From assembly GCA_026874595.1 (NCBI GenBank), contig CM049321.1:10527979-10591978 (forward strand): DNA of 64,000 bases. The letters are read 5' to 3'. The notes beneath the pieces are model-generated. The model ran no database searches. It had not been told where the DNA came from and saw only the letters and a list, made by a program, of their open reading frames with translations. Within the stretch, counting starts at the first letter, position 1; every line of letters starts with the position of its first letter. A program made the position numbers and the translations under genes. This document shows positions 11,131 to 23,900 of this stretch, in pieces. This DNA comes from Sipunculus nudus. Lineage: Eukaryota; Annelida; Sipuncula; Golfingiida; Sipunculidae.

Positions 11131-11710
11131 GACAGAAAACCCAAAACATGACAGGGCTGAACGCGGATAATATGGGCTCGCGCATACAAGTCAGGGAGCC
11201 TTTAATTTAATATTTAATTAATACCAGGCTCTCATAATTACAATACGTCACCTCTCACCTTCCGAGAAATTTAAGGATATTTACTCTCAGCGCAAGTTTC
11301 TGCTAAAAGAAATTCCACAATTATACTACAACGAGGCAATAGTAAAACGTTAAGAAATTATGGGTCTCTCAGGGACCCTACATTTTAGAGTTTTCGTTCG
11401 CGAGATGTCACCCAGATAATTGCGAAACGACATGTCTGTCAAATTCAGCTACTCAATTTCCTGGCGTCCAAGAGGCTGCTTGGGAGGCTGTTTCTGTAGC
11501 TGCAAGCCAATTAACAGCTGCTGTATGTCTTATCTGCGCCCGTAGTTCGTCCTAGCTCAGCAAATCGCGGGTTCCCTGAAGAGTCATTGAATTCATAGGA
11601 TGTCGTCGGTCATTAATCGTCATCTAGTTCATTAGCGGTCGGGGACAGGGTCGCTACCGCTTGGCTGAAGTTATCGTCTTCTTCTGTCGTTTAACATTAG
11701 AATCATATGT
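11131..11710. promoter_or_regulatory. Island with E-boxes and homeodomain sites
   Basis: Unique sequence rich in recognisable cores: several TAAT/ATTA homeodomain sites (including TTAATTAATACC near 11214 and CATTAATCG near 11611), a CAGCTG E-box near 11515 and GTCATTAATCGTCATC. The density of such sites in unique GC-richer DNA is typical of developmental enhancers. No reading frame is convincing. Confidence 0.4.
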
Positions 11711-11771
11711 CTATATAAACTTTTCATTTCAACCTCGTAAATGAAAATTTCCTCATTAACGAGTATATATG

Positions 11772-11799
11772 ATCACGTACGTATACATACGTACGTGAT
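11772..11799. repeat. Near-perfect 13-bp inverted repeat (cruciform)
   Basis: ATCACGTACGTAT (11772-11784) and ATACGTACGTGAT (11787-11799) are perfect inverted arms around a 2-nt centre. They contain TACGTA and CACGTA steps. The centre is too tight for an RNA hairpin loop, so a DNA cruciform or a dimeric protein site is more likely. Confidence 0.75.
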
Positions 11800-11952
11800 T
11801 AGTAAATTACCAATTCGGATAACATGCAGGAGATGGGATGAGTATATTGTGAACTGAACCTTCACATAAAGGAACACTCGATAGCGCCTTGAAAAAATCG
11901 GAAACACAGAATATCTTGGTGTTTTTTATTGATACTTGGAATTCGTTAAAAC

Positions 11953-12003
11953 TATATAATATAATATAATATAATATAATATAATGTTATATAATATAAT
12001 ATA
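11953..12003. repeat. (TATAA)n pentanucleotide repeat
   Basis: About nine TATAA-type units with one GTTAT interruption. Confidence 0.9.
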
Positions 12004-12251
12004 CATGTAAAATACATGTAATATACATGAAATATTACATAATATAAGGTAAAATTAAACAATAAATAAGAAGAATATATATATATATTATATTTATAGT
12101 ATAATATGCTCTAATAATATATACTTTATATACTTTATAATACTATACTAAGCTATTCTAAACTACACTATACTATACAATACAGTACTATACTAAATAC
12201 CATACCATACCATATACAAAACCATATATACCAAATATATCTTGCGCGAAC

Positions 12252-13061
12252 TCTTAAGATGGGTTTGACCAAACAACCGACATATAAACAGGATATTGGG
12301 TCTTCAGACCAATTAACCGAGCCTGTAAGGAAAGCCAGATCCATTTGCCGATCCCCAATGTCTGGGAATAGGATTCGAAATGGCGATATGGGTCAGACCC
12401 AACAATCGATATCGATATCTTAAAATGGGTCAGACCCATTTACCGATCCCCAGAAGATTAAGGTTCAACTTGGCACATGCAAGCCCATCTGCCGTTGTTC
12501 ATATACTGACATTTATAATATAGTGCTACATGGTTATATTATTAATACATGTATATTATATATTATATGGTTATAGTATATATAATTTTAATATATCAAC
12601 AGTAAAAATATACAAAAAAAATTAAATGTAATAAATTTATTAAAAAAAAAGAAAAAGATGAATGTACAAGGTAAAATAACATTAAAATTCTACACTTTCA
12701 ATCCACCAACTGTCCTCTTTACATATAAGACAACATCTAACCATTAACATTAATTTCAACAACAAAACAAATAAATTAAAAGTCTTTAAGTAAAAATTGG
12801 GACAGGTTACTTACAAGTGCATTTATAAAAAGTTTCATTTGTTTTCATGTACAGTCCTACAAATTGAATACCCCAGTCGATCGAACAAAGCTGAAAGCGT
12901 TTATCGGTAGATCAAGGAATCATTAAACTCTACAATCAATATAATACGAGGACCATACTGAGGAGCATTAATTTCTTTTCTCTTTTTTTTAATATTCAAA
13001 GCCGTGTGCATGCATCGGTAGATCATGATCGGATATTTGTCTGATCTTAAGATGGGTCAGA
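12252..13061. repeat. Short dispersed repeat, TCTTAARATGGGT family
   Basis: TCTTAAGATGGGTTTGACC at 12252-12270, TCTTAAAATGGGTCAGACC at 12418-12436 and TCTTAAGATGGGTCAGAAC at 13045-13063 are clear copies. A further ATGGGTCAGACCCA lies near 12388. CATTTGCCGATCCCCA and CATTTACCGATCCCCA also recur (about 12341 and 12437). Together they suggest remnants of a tandemly duplicated or multi-copy element of roughly 110-170 nt. Element identity unknown. Confidence 0.6.
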
Positions 13062-13640
13062 ACGGAAGATGGCGCGCAACATACATACTAAGCAATATAT
13101 AAGTACAGAACAGAATTGACCAGAACGTGATAGAATGCGATCCAGAATAATATATATCGAATTACTTATGATATGATGTAAAATGTAATATGGAAAACAT
13201 CATAACAGAACAAAGAACGTAATTTAATGTGTATATTTATTTATTATGATCTGATTTAATTTAACATTCCTTTGAAACCGAATATACAAGGATAATTATT
13301 AATAAAATTAAAATAGTTAAACAAGAAAGGTGAACAATAAACAAGAATTCTAATCTGTATATGAATCATACAATTATACAAATATTGTACACTTTGAAAT
13401 TAAAGCACAATTAAGAGATTGACCTTTTGGTGTACCTGGCCGAACTCCATTCCGTCAATTACCTCGATAATGAAAATTTAAAATAGATTCAGCTCATGAA
13501 AAGAAATAATTATGCTCAAAGGCAATCTTACCTTTGATGCACCTTTTTTCTATGAAGGAGGCCACTAAGAAGCCAAAATTTACATTTATTTTCCTAGTAA
13601 TAATACCCAATGACAATAAAATAGGCTACGCACGCACGTC

Positions 13641-14420
13641 CCACAATGCACCATTAACGTTTTATTCTCTCGCCGGGGACCAGCTATGAATTTGTCGGCC
13701 AATTACCTTATTTGCTGTGCACACGTGACGCTTTACATGAAGTTGTAAAATCTCGCGCTAGAATCCGGTAATTTGCTCAAATCACCATTGATCCTGCGTA
13801 AGCCAAATAGGGACCAATTTCTCGCAGTTTGTAGCCCTACTGGGTTAATGTCAGGTACGTTGGCCTTTCATGTAAGCCTATGAGTTCCTCTTCTTAAATG
13901 CTTTAATAAGCTGTGAGTCGCAAACGGCCGATAAGCTGCCCAATGGGTGGAATAATTGCGGCAGACCAAGCCGAAAGAGAACCAGCGAACAACAGCGGCT
14001 TAAACTAGCGTATTGAGGAAATCAGGCAAACTTGTTCCACGCTCAATACTGAAACCGGAATTAGGTGTTTTTACTGCAATTATCTCCGCGGGGAGAACTG
14101 TGTGCACGCATGCGCAGTTGGCGGATCAAAAGATTTCACGGCAGCGGCGAGAGAACACTGATTGCGCCACGTGCGACCCCCGCCACACCTTGTATACAGG
14201 TACTCTAACGTGAACTCCAAGCGGACGTGCACTTCACTGACTGGCCCGATGGGCTGAATGATAATTCCAGACCGATCTAATCTGTTTAGATTTGTATTTC
14301 ATATGTAATCGGGCGTGACTCCTTGTCCTCTCACAAACAACACAAGACCTCAATTTACCTCAATAACCTGAGGGGGTGACTGGGAAAACAGTTGCGAGGA
14401 TTAAAATGTACCATCACAAT
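13641..14420. promoter_or_regulatory. GC-richer island
   Basis: Non-repetitive, CpG-containing sequence with GCATGCGCA near 14107, CACGTGAC near 13723 and CACGTGCG near 14168 (two E-boxes). The plus frame from 14013 to 14213 shows no domain. Possible regulatory element by composition only. Confidence 0.35.
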
Positions 14421-15360
14421 CAATCCAATAAAATAAAAGATGTGTCCATATTTAAAAATGATATCCGTGTGTATTAATAAAGCACATATGCTTTTTTTTT
14501 TACTGTGTCGTTGTTGGTACATGTGTGAAAATATACGCTTGCATCAATGTATATATTGCGGAAAAAGGAGAGAGGACAGTGAGGTCAAGAAGAAAACAAA
14601 TTATATAATAAGGAGATGACGAAGATGATGATGATGGTAGTGGTGGTGATGCTGATGATGATGACGATCTGGTTATAATGAGAGTGCATGGTGATATTTG
14701 TAAAGCTAGGGCATTCGAATAATGCTATAAAGTGTGATGAATGTTGATGCTGCATGATAAGGATGTTGAAGATGATGATGAAATAGATTATCCCGGTGAT
14801 AACGGTGGTGGTGATGATAGTGATGATGAATAATAGTAAAAAGGATCAGTGTAAAGCGAGAGAGAGAGAGGCATATATTTCTGTTTCCGCTGAAACCAAA
14901 CCCGTGAAAATTGTCCACATGCAAACTGAATATTATCATGGATTTCAGTGACAGGGGGTATATAGGAGCTTGATAACCAGTCATATATACAATCCCACTG
15001 GGAGGTGGCGTCGTTTTCTGATGCCGTTCCTCGGCTCTTAAGCCTGTCGTTTGAAACAACAAATATGAAAAAAATATAATATTTTTTCCATGTTGTAAAA
15101 AGATGTACCTTAATTGTATCCTGATGCCATGTATGTATATATCTATAAAATGTATTTGTATGTACACAACGGAATATAATTGCCTCCGCCAAGAGCGCAT
15201 GTGTTCATTCCCGTCCGTGTGTGTTTGTGTGTGTTTGTTTGTTCACAAAATAACTCATGCAATCATTAAAGGAATCTCATGTAAAATTCCGAGGGCATTT
15301 CGGTTATGGGCCATTGCATTGACGTCGATACGGAAAATGATCGGGATCCATCAGGGAATA
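14421..15360. other. Intergenic with GAT-type tracts
   Basis: GAT/GGT-rich tracts at 14616-14670 and 14757-14835 resemble the array at the left edge but are shorter and interrupted. (GA)n occurs near 14859-14871. 14990-15360 is mixed. Minus-strand frames here are partly His/Ser repeats from these tracts and I do not call them genes. Confidence 0.55.
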
Positions 15361-18189
15361 TAGGCACAAATCTACAGTCACTTGTGTATACGGATATAAA
15401 CATTAGAAAAAGGACCGAATAAGTGAATGGCGGGGGCTTTAATTCAGTAAAATGCAGATTTGTAGTTTTTATAATTGGTATAGATCTAATAATATATATA
15501 TATATATGTGTGTTTGTGTGTGTTCAGGTGGAGATTACAATACAGTAAAGGATCGAAAATTCTTTAAGTATAGAGAATACAATTGCATATGATTTTTTAT
15601 ACTATAAAGAAGAGATTACGACCTATATATATTTCAACTTGCATGAGTCTATATAATAAAGAAATATACCGAGGGTAATCTCTATATAAGGAAAAATTGA
15701 AATCCTATACTTCTCTTCTAGCTTGTGGCAGCAGGCTAAAAGAAATCCAAACTGTAAAATGTCAATTTAGAAATTATTATAATGAGTTGTAATCCTGTAA
15801 TTCAATGAAAACTTTTGAAGAAAGGGTGATTTTATAATGACAAGATGTTCACACGATTTACTGTACAGTTTGTTACATACATTTTTACATTAAATTAAAA
15901 ATTGAATTGTTAATACATGCAGCTTAAAAAGAGCATCAACCTACATCAGTCCATCAAATGAGAGGAAATCTTGGCTCGAGTTCATTATTAAGTATGAACA
16001 GCTGTTTTACAGATTATACTGAGTAATTAGGGAATTATTAAAACTTGTATCAATAAAGCCGGCCTCCTATATATCTATACCGATATTTATTGCCGGCCGA
16101 TATGTTTTAACCAGACGGAAAAAAAATCTACAAGCCTCCCTGGCCGAATTTTTTCGTGCAGATCATGCACCAGATTTCTCCGGTCATTTTGGTCACTTCT
16201 GATTTCGTCTCAAGGATTATTATTGGCGTCAGAAATGATCATAAGAAGGAAAGGTTAATTGGATGTGAATCAGCCAATATTTTTGTTTCCGTCATCACAT
16301 CTAACGCATTTTCCAGACGGAAAAATCAGTACGAGGACAGCTTCAAACAAAGAAAGACCTTCAAACAATATATTGAGTTAACCATGCAGATACCATGGCA
16401 GGAACGCTTGAATGATTTAGTATTAATATATATATATTAAATCAAAATTTTCTGCTTATATACCCGTAAACAAGGATCCATACAAAGAATGCACTATAAA
16501 CTTCAAGATGATGGTTATATAAAATAAAATTTTGCAAATGTTCTGTATAAGCCTAACTACATATACAGTACAGCAACTTCAATAACGCATAAATATATTT
16601 AGCATATAGATATGCTCTGCGAAAATCTCATTCACATTTAAACTTAAGGTACATAAGATTGTGGTATTTTTTCAAGGGTGATTAGTTCTTTAGCTTCATG
16701 ATGTAATACACCGATTTGTCTCTTAAATAAAATACACCTGATCTTACATTAGTCTACCCACTGATAGTATGGCTATAGTTACAGTATTTATTTTAGAAGA
16801 AAAAACGGGGAAAGAATGCAAAACGAAAAGAAGACAAGACTAACGGTTACGGTTAGTATCTTAATAGTACGTCGCCTGTTTCTGCGCGTCTTCATAAATT
16901 CTTACGGTATTTTTAAGACCACTCTCCAGCAGTGTCTATTGCAACACAGCGGCTCCAGGCGATTGGAAGTAATCGCTCTTGCAGGGAGAGTAGCGGTCGG
17001 GCCAGGGGCCGTCATTAAGAACGTATTATTGGCGTGTCATGGACGAAATGAACCTCATGACATAGTATCTCTCCATGGAATATTCGTCATCGGGTATTGA
17101 TAGTGTCTAATTTACGATGGTAAACCCTTATTTTTTGCAACTTCACACGCTTGTGCTATTTGGAGTAAAAATTCTGATTTAGCGTCGTATTTGTTGGGTT
17201 AATATTTGGTCTCCTCGCCTCAATCCGCGGATTTTTGTAAATCTGTGCACGGTTCGTTTTTTTTTCGTTTTAACTCTATAGAAGGTTTCCCATTATTAAG
17301 ACACGTATACATAGGGATCATTTATTACATTTCTAATATAATTAGCATTTATGTGGCTTTATATTTAGTTGATTTCCTCTTTGAGATACAGCTGTGTATA
17401 TTATTCTCGGATCCTGCCGTATTTATTACGACATTACGTAATAGTGTGATGCGTTGTGGCCTATATAAACAGAGCACATGTATACATGATCGCGTGCATA
17501 AATGGGCAATGACCGGATACTTTTACAAAAACATCTTATAAGAAGCTAAAACAATCCTTAAACAATTTTCCTTTAAAAGGGCATTGCATTCTACTATATA
17601 TCCAAGGTGATTCCCTTAAAAATTTGAAATGGCGGCCTGCATGGCTTGTATACTTTTTTATATCCTCTTATTGTAACCGGCATTGTCCAGAAATGTCCAT
17701 ATATCCCTAAAATAGAATTATCACGCAGGAAAAGCTGATGTATAGAATTACAATGAGTAATTATTGAGATCGGTTATTTGGCCCATATAAACATGACATT
17801 TCCCATTTGTATACTATTATATAACAATATTAATACAGGCAGATATATATAATGCATGAATATTTTTAGGTACATCGTCAGATGAAAATACATTCCGTTA
17901 TATTATAATGATGATAAGTTAAAGTCCCTGTTAAGCAGAGACCGACGAATTAACCTCTGTTTTTTAAATGCAAACAAATGCAAATACACAAATCAGTTAA
18001 TTGCAAATATGTTGAAAATTATATATAATTGATAAATGATCGCCTTCATGCAAAACCGGAATGGCATCGCGACTAAGTTATTTATATAATATTATGGTAT
18101 ATAAAATATACAATTGTTAAAGAAGTAATTTATAGGAGTTATTCATATTATACAAAAATGTTTCCCTGAACTATATACAGAATTCATCC
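15361..18189. other. Intergenic, no supported gene
   Basis: AT-rich except for mixed blocks at 16110-16430 and 16840-17110. Two GCCGGC palindromes flank 16060-16096. An octamer ATGCAAAT lies at 17978-17985. Frames of 94-111 codons exist but have no recognisable motif. Confidence 0.5.
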
Positions 18190-18500
18190 TTAATGTATAT
18201 AACATCCTTTTTTTCCCTGAAATAACCACCATAGAAGGTTTTAAAGAAAACCTGCATTGGGTTCCACCAAAAACCTTTCGAGGTTTCCCACTAACTCCAC
18301 CATAAAGAATGGAGAAGAGTTCCTTTCAGCTTTTTTGAAAAGGTTCGAACGGAACTTTGCAAAGGTTGTATAGATGGGACCTCACAGATTCCATAAAAGG
18401 TCCCTCTGGAGGGTCCAAAAAAAAACTCTGTGTTCCCACTCAGTCCATTGCGAAGAACTCTTTCTGGTTCTACCAGGAACCTTTTTTTCCTCATGCAGAG
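18190..18500. mobile_element. MITE-like element of nested GGTT/AACC palindromes
   Basis: The block is made of many short inverted words around AAAGGTT...AACCTTT: for example GGTTCTACCAGGAACC near 18466, AGGTTCGAACGG near 18340, and TAGAAGGTTTTAAAGAAAACCT near its left end broken by A-runs. Such self-complementary AGGTTC/GAACCT families occur as non-autonomous DNA elements in several animals. I see no transposase and could not fix the ends or a target duplication, so class assignment is open. Confidence 0.45.
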
Positions 18501-18523
18501 TGTACGTCATTGTCGGGTTGACC

Positions 18524-18594
18524 ATGCAAATAGAGCATAATTTCTAAATTTCTATACACCATTGCGACATTCTCTACAATTAATGATGAACTCC

Positions 18595-18636
<42 letters not shown>
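18524..18636. repeat. (TA)n microsatellite (18596-18636) with upstream octamer
   Basis: Uninterrupted TA array of 41 nt, preceded by a POU octamer ATGCAAAT at 18524-18531. Confidence 0.9.
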
Positions 18637-18638
<2 letters not shown>

Positions 18639-18917
18639 TAAACTGTGTCATCTGATTCCGCCGTTATCGGGCAAATAGAAAGACGTATGTAATCTTTCTG
18701 AAATATACAAAATACAATAATTGAATTAACATAACATGAACTCACATATAACATTTAATTCAATATACCTGCGAAATTACTTATATATAACATTTATTTC
18801 AATACCTGCGGACAGAGTTATTTTCCGCATAATGTCAAGTCCAATAAGAATTCAAGGTGAAGTCTTTACGTTTCTCAAAGAAACTTGGCTTATAACGATA
18901 AAAACTTGCTCAACTTG
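18637..18917. other. AT-rich intergenic DNA
   Basis: AT-rich unique sequence; the phrase ACATTTATTTCAATA/ACATTTAATTCAATA occurs twice near 18751 and 18789, a small local duplication. Confidence 0.5.
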
Positions 18918-19230
18918 CTAATACGCTCTAAATGATCGAAACTGCAAGTATATAATGGCTTTCCGTGTCAAAGCTCTATCGTCCACAGATTGGGTTCGGC
19001 TCTTGATTGGCATGGCTGGGTCTCCGCTGCTGGGATCGGTGAAGGGAATGTGCGTTGCTTCTGCCTTTGTGGCTGTGGGTGCTGTAGCTTTCCTATAAAG
19101 TCGTCGGAGCGGGTTGAACGGTGGAGATCTCTCGCGTCTTTTTGCTTGGCTTGGTGGCATCAGACGTAGCAATCTGTAGCTGCTCGATGAGCGAAAACAT
19201 CTTCAGTCAGTCTTGGAGAAACACGGCTGG
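18918..19230 (-). pseudogene. Coding-like fragment, possibly a broken retro-element or pseudogene exon
   Basis: On the minus strand this GC-richer block reads like protein in two frames. One frame starts at an ATG near 19201 ([17 protein letters not shown]...) and stops after about 35 codons. A second frame, open across 18918-19172 and beyond, reads SQAKRRERSPPFNPLRRLY then KATAPTATKAEATHIPF. The block is unlike the AT-rich surroundings and ends abruptly against a (TA)n array. It may be a frameshifted coding remnant. I do not recognise the family; a GC-rich non-coding island with chance frames is the alternative. Confidence 0.25.
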
Positions 19231-19268
19231 TCACACATGTGTACATCAGTATATGTATGCGTGCGTTC

Positions 19269-20585
<1,317 letters not shown>

Positions 20586-20790
20586 GGATTCTGTGGCTCA
20601 GGGGTATATAGCACAGGACTCAAATCCTGGAGATCGTGAGTTCGAATCTCAGCCGGGCGATGAGATTTTACACGGCGGTGAGCGTTCTGCAGGCTTAATC
20701 GGGAGGCCACGACGCACGACCGTGTTTCAATTACATAAAGAGTGCACGTTTCGGGGGTTTCCGGGTATGACCCAGCTACGGGGACGATTA
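20586..20790 (+). mobile_element. tRNA-derived SINE (head plus body)
   Basis: TGGCTCAGGGG (about 20596-20606) matches the RNA polymerase III A box TRGYNNARNGG exactly, and GAGTTCGAATCTC (about 20639-20651) matches the B box, at tRNA-like spacing. Between them CAGGACTCAAATCCTG forms an anticodon-arm-like hairpin with CAA, resembling tRNA-Leu(CAA). The acceptor stem does not close, so this is a tRNA-derived SINE head, not a functional tRNA. The following CpG-rich sequence to about 20790 is the likely body; the 3' end could extend to about 20900. The minus-strand reading AEIRTHDLQ is the usual artefact of translating such a B box. Confidence 0.65.
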
Positions 20791-22090
20791 CACAATCAGT
20801 ATCCGTAGGTGTCACGGGGCCTGGGTAACACCAAGATATAAAATGAGAGGGAGCGTGTGATACTGCCCTGTCACGAATCCCAAACCGGGATTGAATTCTA
20901 CAAATGTACATATACCTAGCGTTAAGCTTGTATTAATGGAAGCGGATAACTAAAAAATAATATATTAAAAAATCTCACTATTCAAAATTAGTGGAATAAC
21001 GGTGTTGATGATCCAGCATCTTGACAATAACAATAGGGTGGAAAAGTAAATTATAAATCGGTATTTCTCAGTAACGAAAAATCACATTCATTTCTAATTT
21101 CATACCAACAAAGTCAAATATGGTTTTTTTTCTTGTCCCTAAAATGTTATAAAAGAAAACGTTATGGGCGTTTTTCCAGGTAAAAAGTAAATTCTTGTAG
21201 GAGCAAAAGTTTATAATTGAATTTTAAACATGCATGGAAGGTATACGTGATAAGTCAGTTAACAAAAATATTTTCTGGGATATTTTCGTGTATATCTTTA
21301 CATGAGCCTATATATATATTGAAAATATACTAATTGCAACTACGGGTGGGGCATGACTCGTTTTGTACAAAATATTAAGTTTTTATTTGAGTTTGAATTT
21401 TAAATGTCATTTTTGAGATAAGAAAAATATGTATATCTCATCAATATACACAAAAAATAGATAATTTTATAAGGTTTAAAATGATATAAACCTTATTTAT
21501 AATGGGGTTTTGCATGAAAGTAGAACGTATTATTAGCATTTTATTGAATCAAGAGTGCAAAATGAATGCAAGTTGACATTGTTAGTCGGTTATTTGGCCT
21601 GACCCATCTTTAGATTTAACGTTTATTTTTTAAAAAGTCGTCATTATAATGCCCAAGACACGAAAGTTGGAACGGGCTATTGGAACTCCCTGCCGAAAGC
21701 ATTTTTTTTACGTCACGTTAACGTTAAATTAACGTGACGTCATGAATATTACCGTGAATTCAATAGAAAGAGTTGAACAGCTCATCCTATACATACCTAT
21801 CCATATCCTTGTATCGTCAAGAGAAAAAGATCCAGATTTAACCATTGGGCGAAACTCCAGAGTGATGCGAATAAAAAGTAAAGCAGTTTGTTTAACATGG
21901 GACTTTTCATGAAGTAATATTATTACTTTTATATAAATTGACGACCAACTGCGATTGAGGGACTTAATGTAAAAATGATGCACGGTGTAATGGTGCGGGG
22001 ATCGTCCCAAGTTATAGTCGGCTAATTGTGATCAGATTCAGCATTCTCAAGTCGATTCATCAAATAAATCCACAGAGAACGCGGGGCAGA
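20791..22090. other. Intergenic, mostly AT-rich
   Basis: 20791-20900 may be SINE tail. The rest is AT-rich with a CRE-bearing hairpin listed next. No gene seen. Confidence 0.5.
21710..21742. promoter_or_regulatory. Perfect 12-bp inverted repeat with CRE
   Basis: ACGTCACGTTAA (21710-21721) and TTAACGTGACGT (21729-21740) are perfect inverted arms with a 7-nt spacer CGTTAAA. A full CRE TGACGTCA overlaps the right arm at 21735-21742. Same architecture as the CRE inverted repeat at 5168-5200. Confidence 0.7.
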
Positions 22091-22850
22091 AATAACTAGT
22101 CAAATAATGACGCCAACAGCTTCAAGTCATTTGTATAACAGAATGAGTAAGTTAATCAGAAAACAGTTCTCATTAATGATAATTACCGCACTGGAACGGG
22201 GGCCAATAAAAACCCCCGAGATAAATGGTACCGATTGCCCATCAACATGTAGCGACCAGGCTTTTGTTTAACCTTGTCGAAACTTTATGACAAGGCTATT
22301 AACACCGCCTATCAAGAAGCCGGAGTAATTTAGCATGGGGTCCTAAGGGGCAGTAAATATTAAGACGGATCATACGCCCGTCTCCACACACAGTGTATGC
22401 TCCCATTCAAACCCCGGCTGCAATATCATTACGTAATAATTGAAGTGTCAGCTGGAAAATAGCTTCTTGAAAAGACAGTCCCTGTGCGGTGATCACGCGG
22501 TGAGAACGTTACTACGGTCCGGTCTAGCGTAGACCCCTGGCATCGTTATGTTAACTCCTAACTCGTCAGTAAATGTCGGCCTTATGAATCACCCGTGGTC
22601 GATGCCGGCCGGATTTTTGTCACTCCATGATAGCTCGCCCGAAGCAACGAGAATTTAAACCTCACCCGGGTGTCTTTACCATCAGCGTTTTCAGATGGGG
22701 TAGGGGAGCTGGATGCCCAGAAATGATTGTTCAGGGAACGTCTGTCCAAAAAGTGCCCAAAGCATTTCGGTACATCTGTACACATATAGGTCCTATAACG
22801 TCATGCAGGGCTGGCTTTTTTGTCTCAGTTGTGTGGCAGAATTGTAACTA
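22091..22850. promoter_or_regulatory. GC-richer island with a CGGGGG/CCCCCG hairpin
   Basis: CGGGGG (22197-22202) and CCCCCG (22213-22218) pair around a 10-nt loop CCAATAAAAA, which itself contains a Hox/Cdx-like CAATAAA. TAAT cores are frequent nearby (ATTAATGATAATTACC near 22172). Non-repetitive and CpG-containing to about 22800. No coding frame recognised. Confidence 0.4.
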
Positions 22851-22880
22851 AACGCAAAGTAATAATATAATACATTAGTA

Positions 22881-22985
22881 AAATATAATATAATATAATA
22901 TAATATAATATAATATAATATAATATAATATAATATAATATAATATAATATAATATAATATAAAATAATATAATATAATATAATA
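22881..22985. repeat. (ATAAT)n pentanucleotide repeat
   Basis: About twenty ATAAT units with one A insertion-type variant near 22963. Confidence 0.95.
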
Positions 22986-23530
22986 AATTATACTTTAATA
23001 CAAAATAATATAATTTAATTAATTATAATTATTTAATAATAATAATTATTTAAATTCAATTATAACATAATTTAATATAAAACAATAAAATTTAATGCAA
23101 TATAGTCTAATATAATGTAATACATTAAAATTTAGTAAATATAATATAATATCCACGTAATATATATGTTATATCCATGTAAGATCCCTATAATGTATAT
23201 GTATACTATACGTGTCATATACTATAACATTCAACGCAGTGATATAAATGACACATATCAAAATTGAAATTGAGTTTCATCACACTATAGGTTTAATAAA
23301 TTGTTCAGTTGGAAAAATCACATGCATATGTCAAACTGTTTTAATAGCTTGTTTGGATAGTTAGACAGGGAATAACTTGGTTCTTGAACACAGGTCTAAT
23401 ATATATACTAGTAATATCACCATATGCAAAAAGATCATTAGCCTATTCCCTGCAGTAAATGTCACCTAAATATTTGAATCAGCTGCAGTTTCTGGGTTTC
23501 GAGGGCAAGAATTTAACGATATATGGCGGG

Positions 23531-23531
<1 letters not shown>

Positions 23532-23592
<61 letters not shown>

Positions 23593-23603
23593 TATATATA
23601 TAT
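23532..23603. repeat. (TA)n microsatellite, one interruption
   Basis: TA array with a phase shift at 23585-23586. Confidence 0.95.
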
Positions 23604-23705
23604 TAATTTCTTTCTCATATCCGTTTTATATGATATAAACTTATTTATTTTACCTGGATTGTACAAATAGTTATTATAACTATAATCAAGGCACTCTCCA
23701 TGGCT

Positions 23706-23900
23706 CAAAAAATGGCGTTATGTAGTCTGTATAGAGGTTGAAGAAACCGGAGAACCCGGAGAAAACCACCTGTCTTGGATGGCCACCTACAACCCACTGT
23801 CACAGCCACACCGAAAATTGAACCCAGGTCGCCAGCGGAGAGAGCCGAGCGTTTTACTCCTCGACTGTCCAGATCCCAATTCATGTTCAACTATTGTCTT
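23706..23900 (-). mobile_element. tRNA-derived SINE with conserved central domain
   Basis: Read on the minus strand: an A-box-like AGTCGAGGAG, then CTCGGCTCTCTCCGCTGG, then a B-box-like GGGTTCAATTTTCGG, in tRNA order and spacing. Downstream comes GGTTTTCTCCGGGTTCTCCG followed by GTTTC, which resembles the central domain shared by broadly distributed animal SINEs (I recall this from the MetaSINE type; not verified). It ends near 23706. Different family from the element at 20586. Confidence 0.6.

Larger units (their letters stand above)
11711..13640. other. AT-rich intergenic DNA with degenerate pentanucleotide repeats
   Basis: Contains (TATAA)n at 11953-12003 and a degenerate TACTA/CATAC family to about 12235, then a dispersed repeat (12252-13061, listed separately). 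12480-13000 and 13060-13640 are AT-rich unique sequence without a gene. Confidence 0.6.
22851..23705. other. AT-rich DNA dominated by ATAAT repeats and a TA array
   Basis: Pentanucleotide array at 22881-22985 decaying into AT-rich sequence to about 23200, then unique sequence and a (TA)n array. No gene. Confidence 0.7.

Noticed and set aside
20593-20655. Functional tRNA gene
   Set aside because: A and B boxes are good but the acceptor stem does not close and the anticodon arm is imperfect; it is a SINE head.
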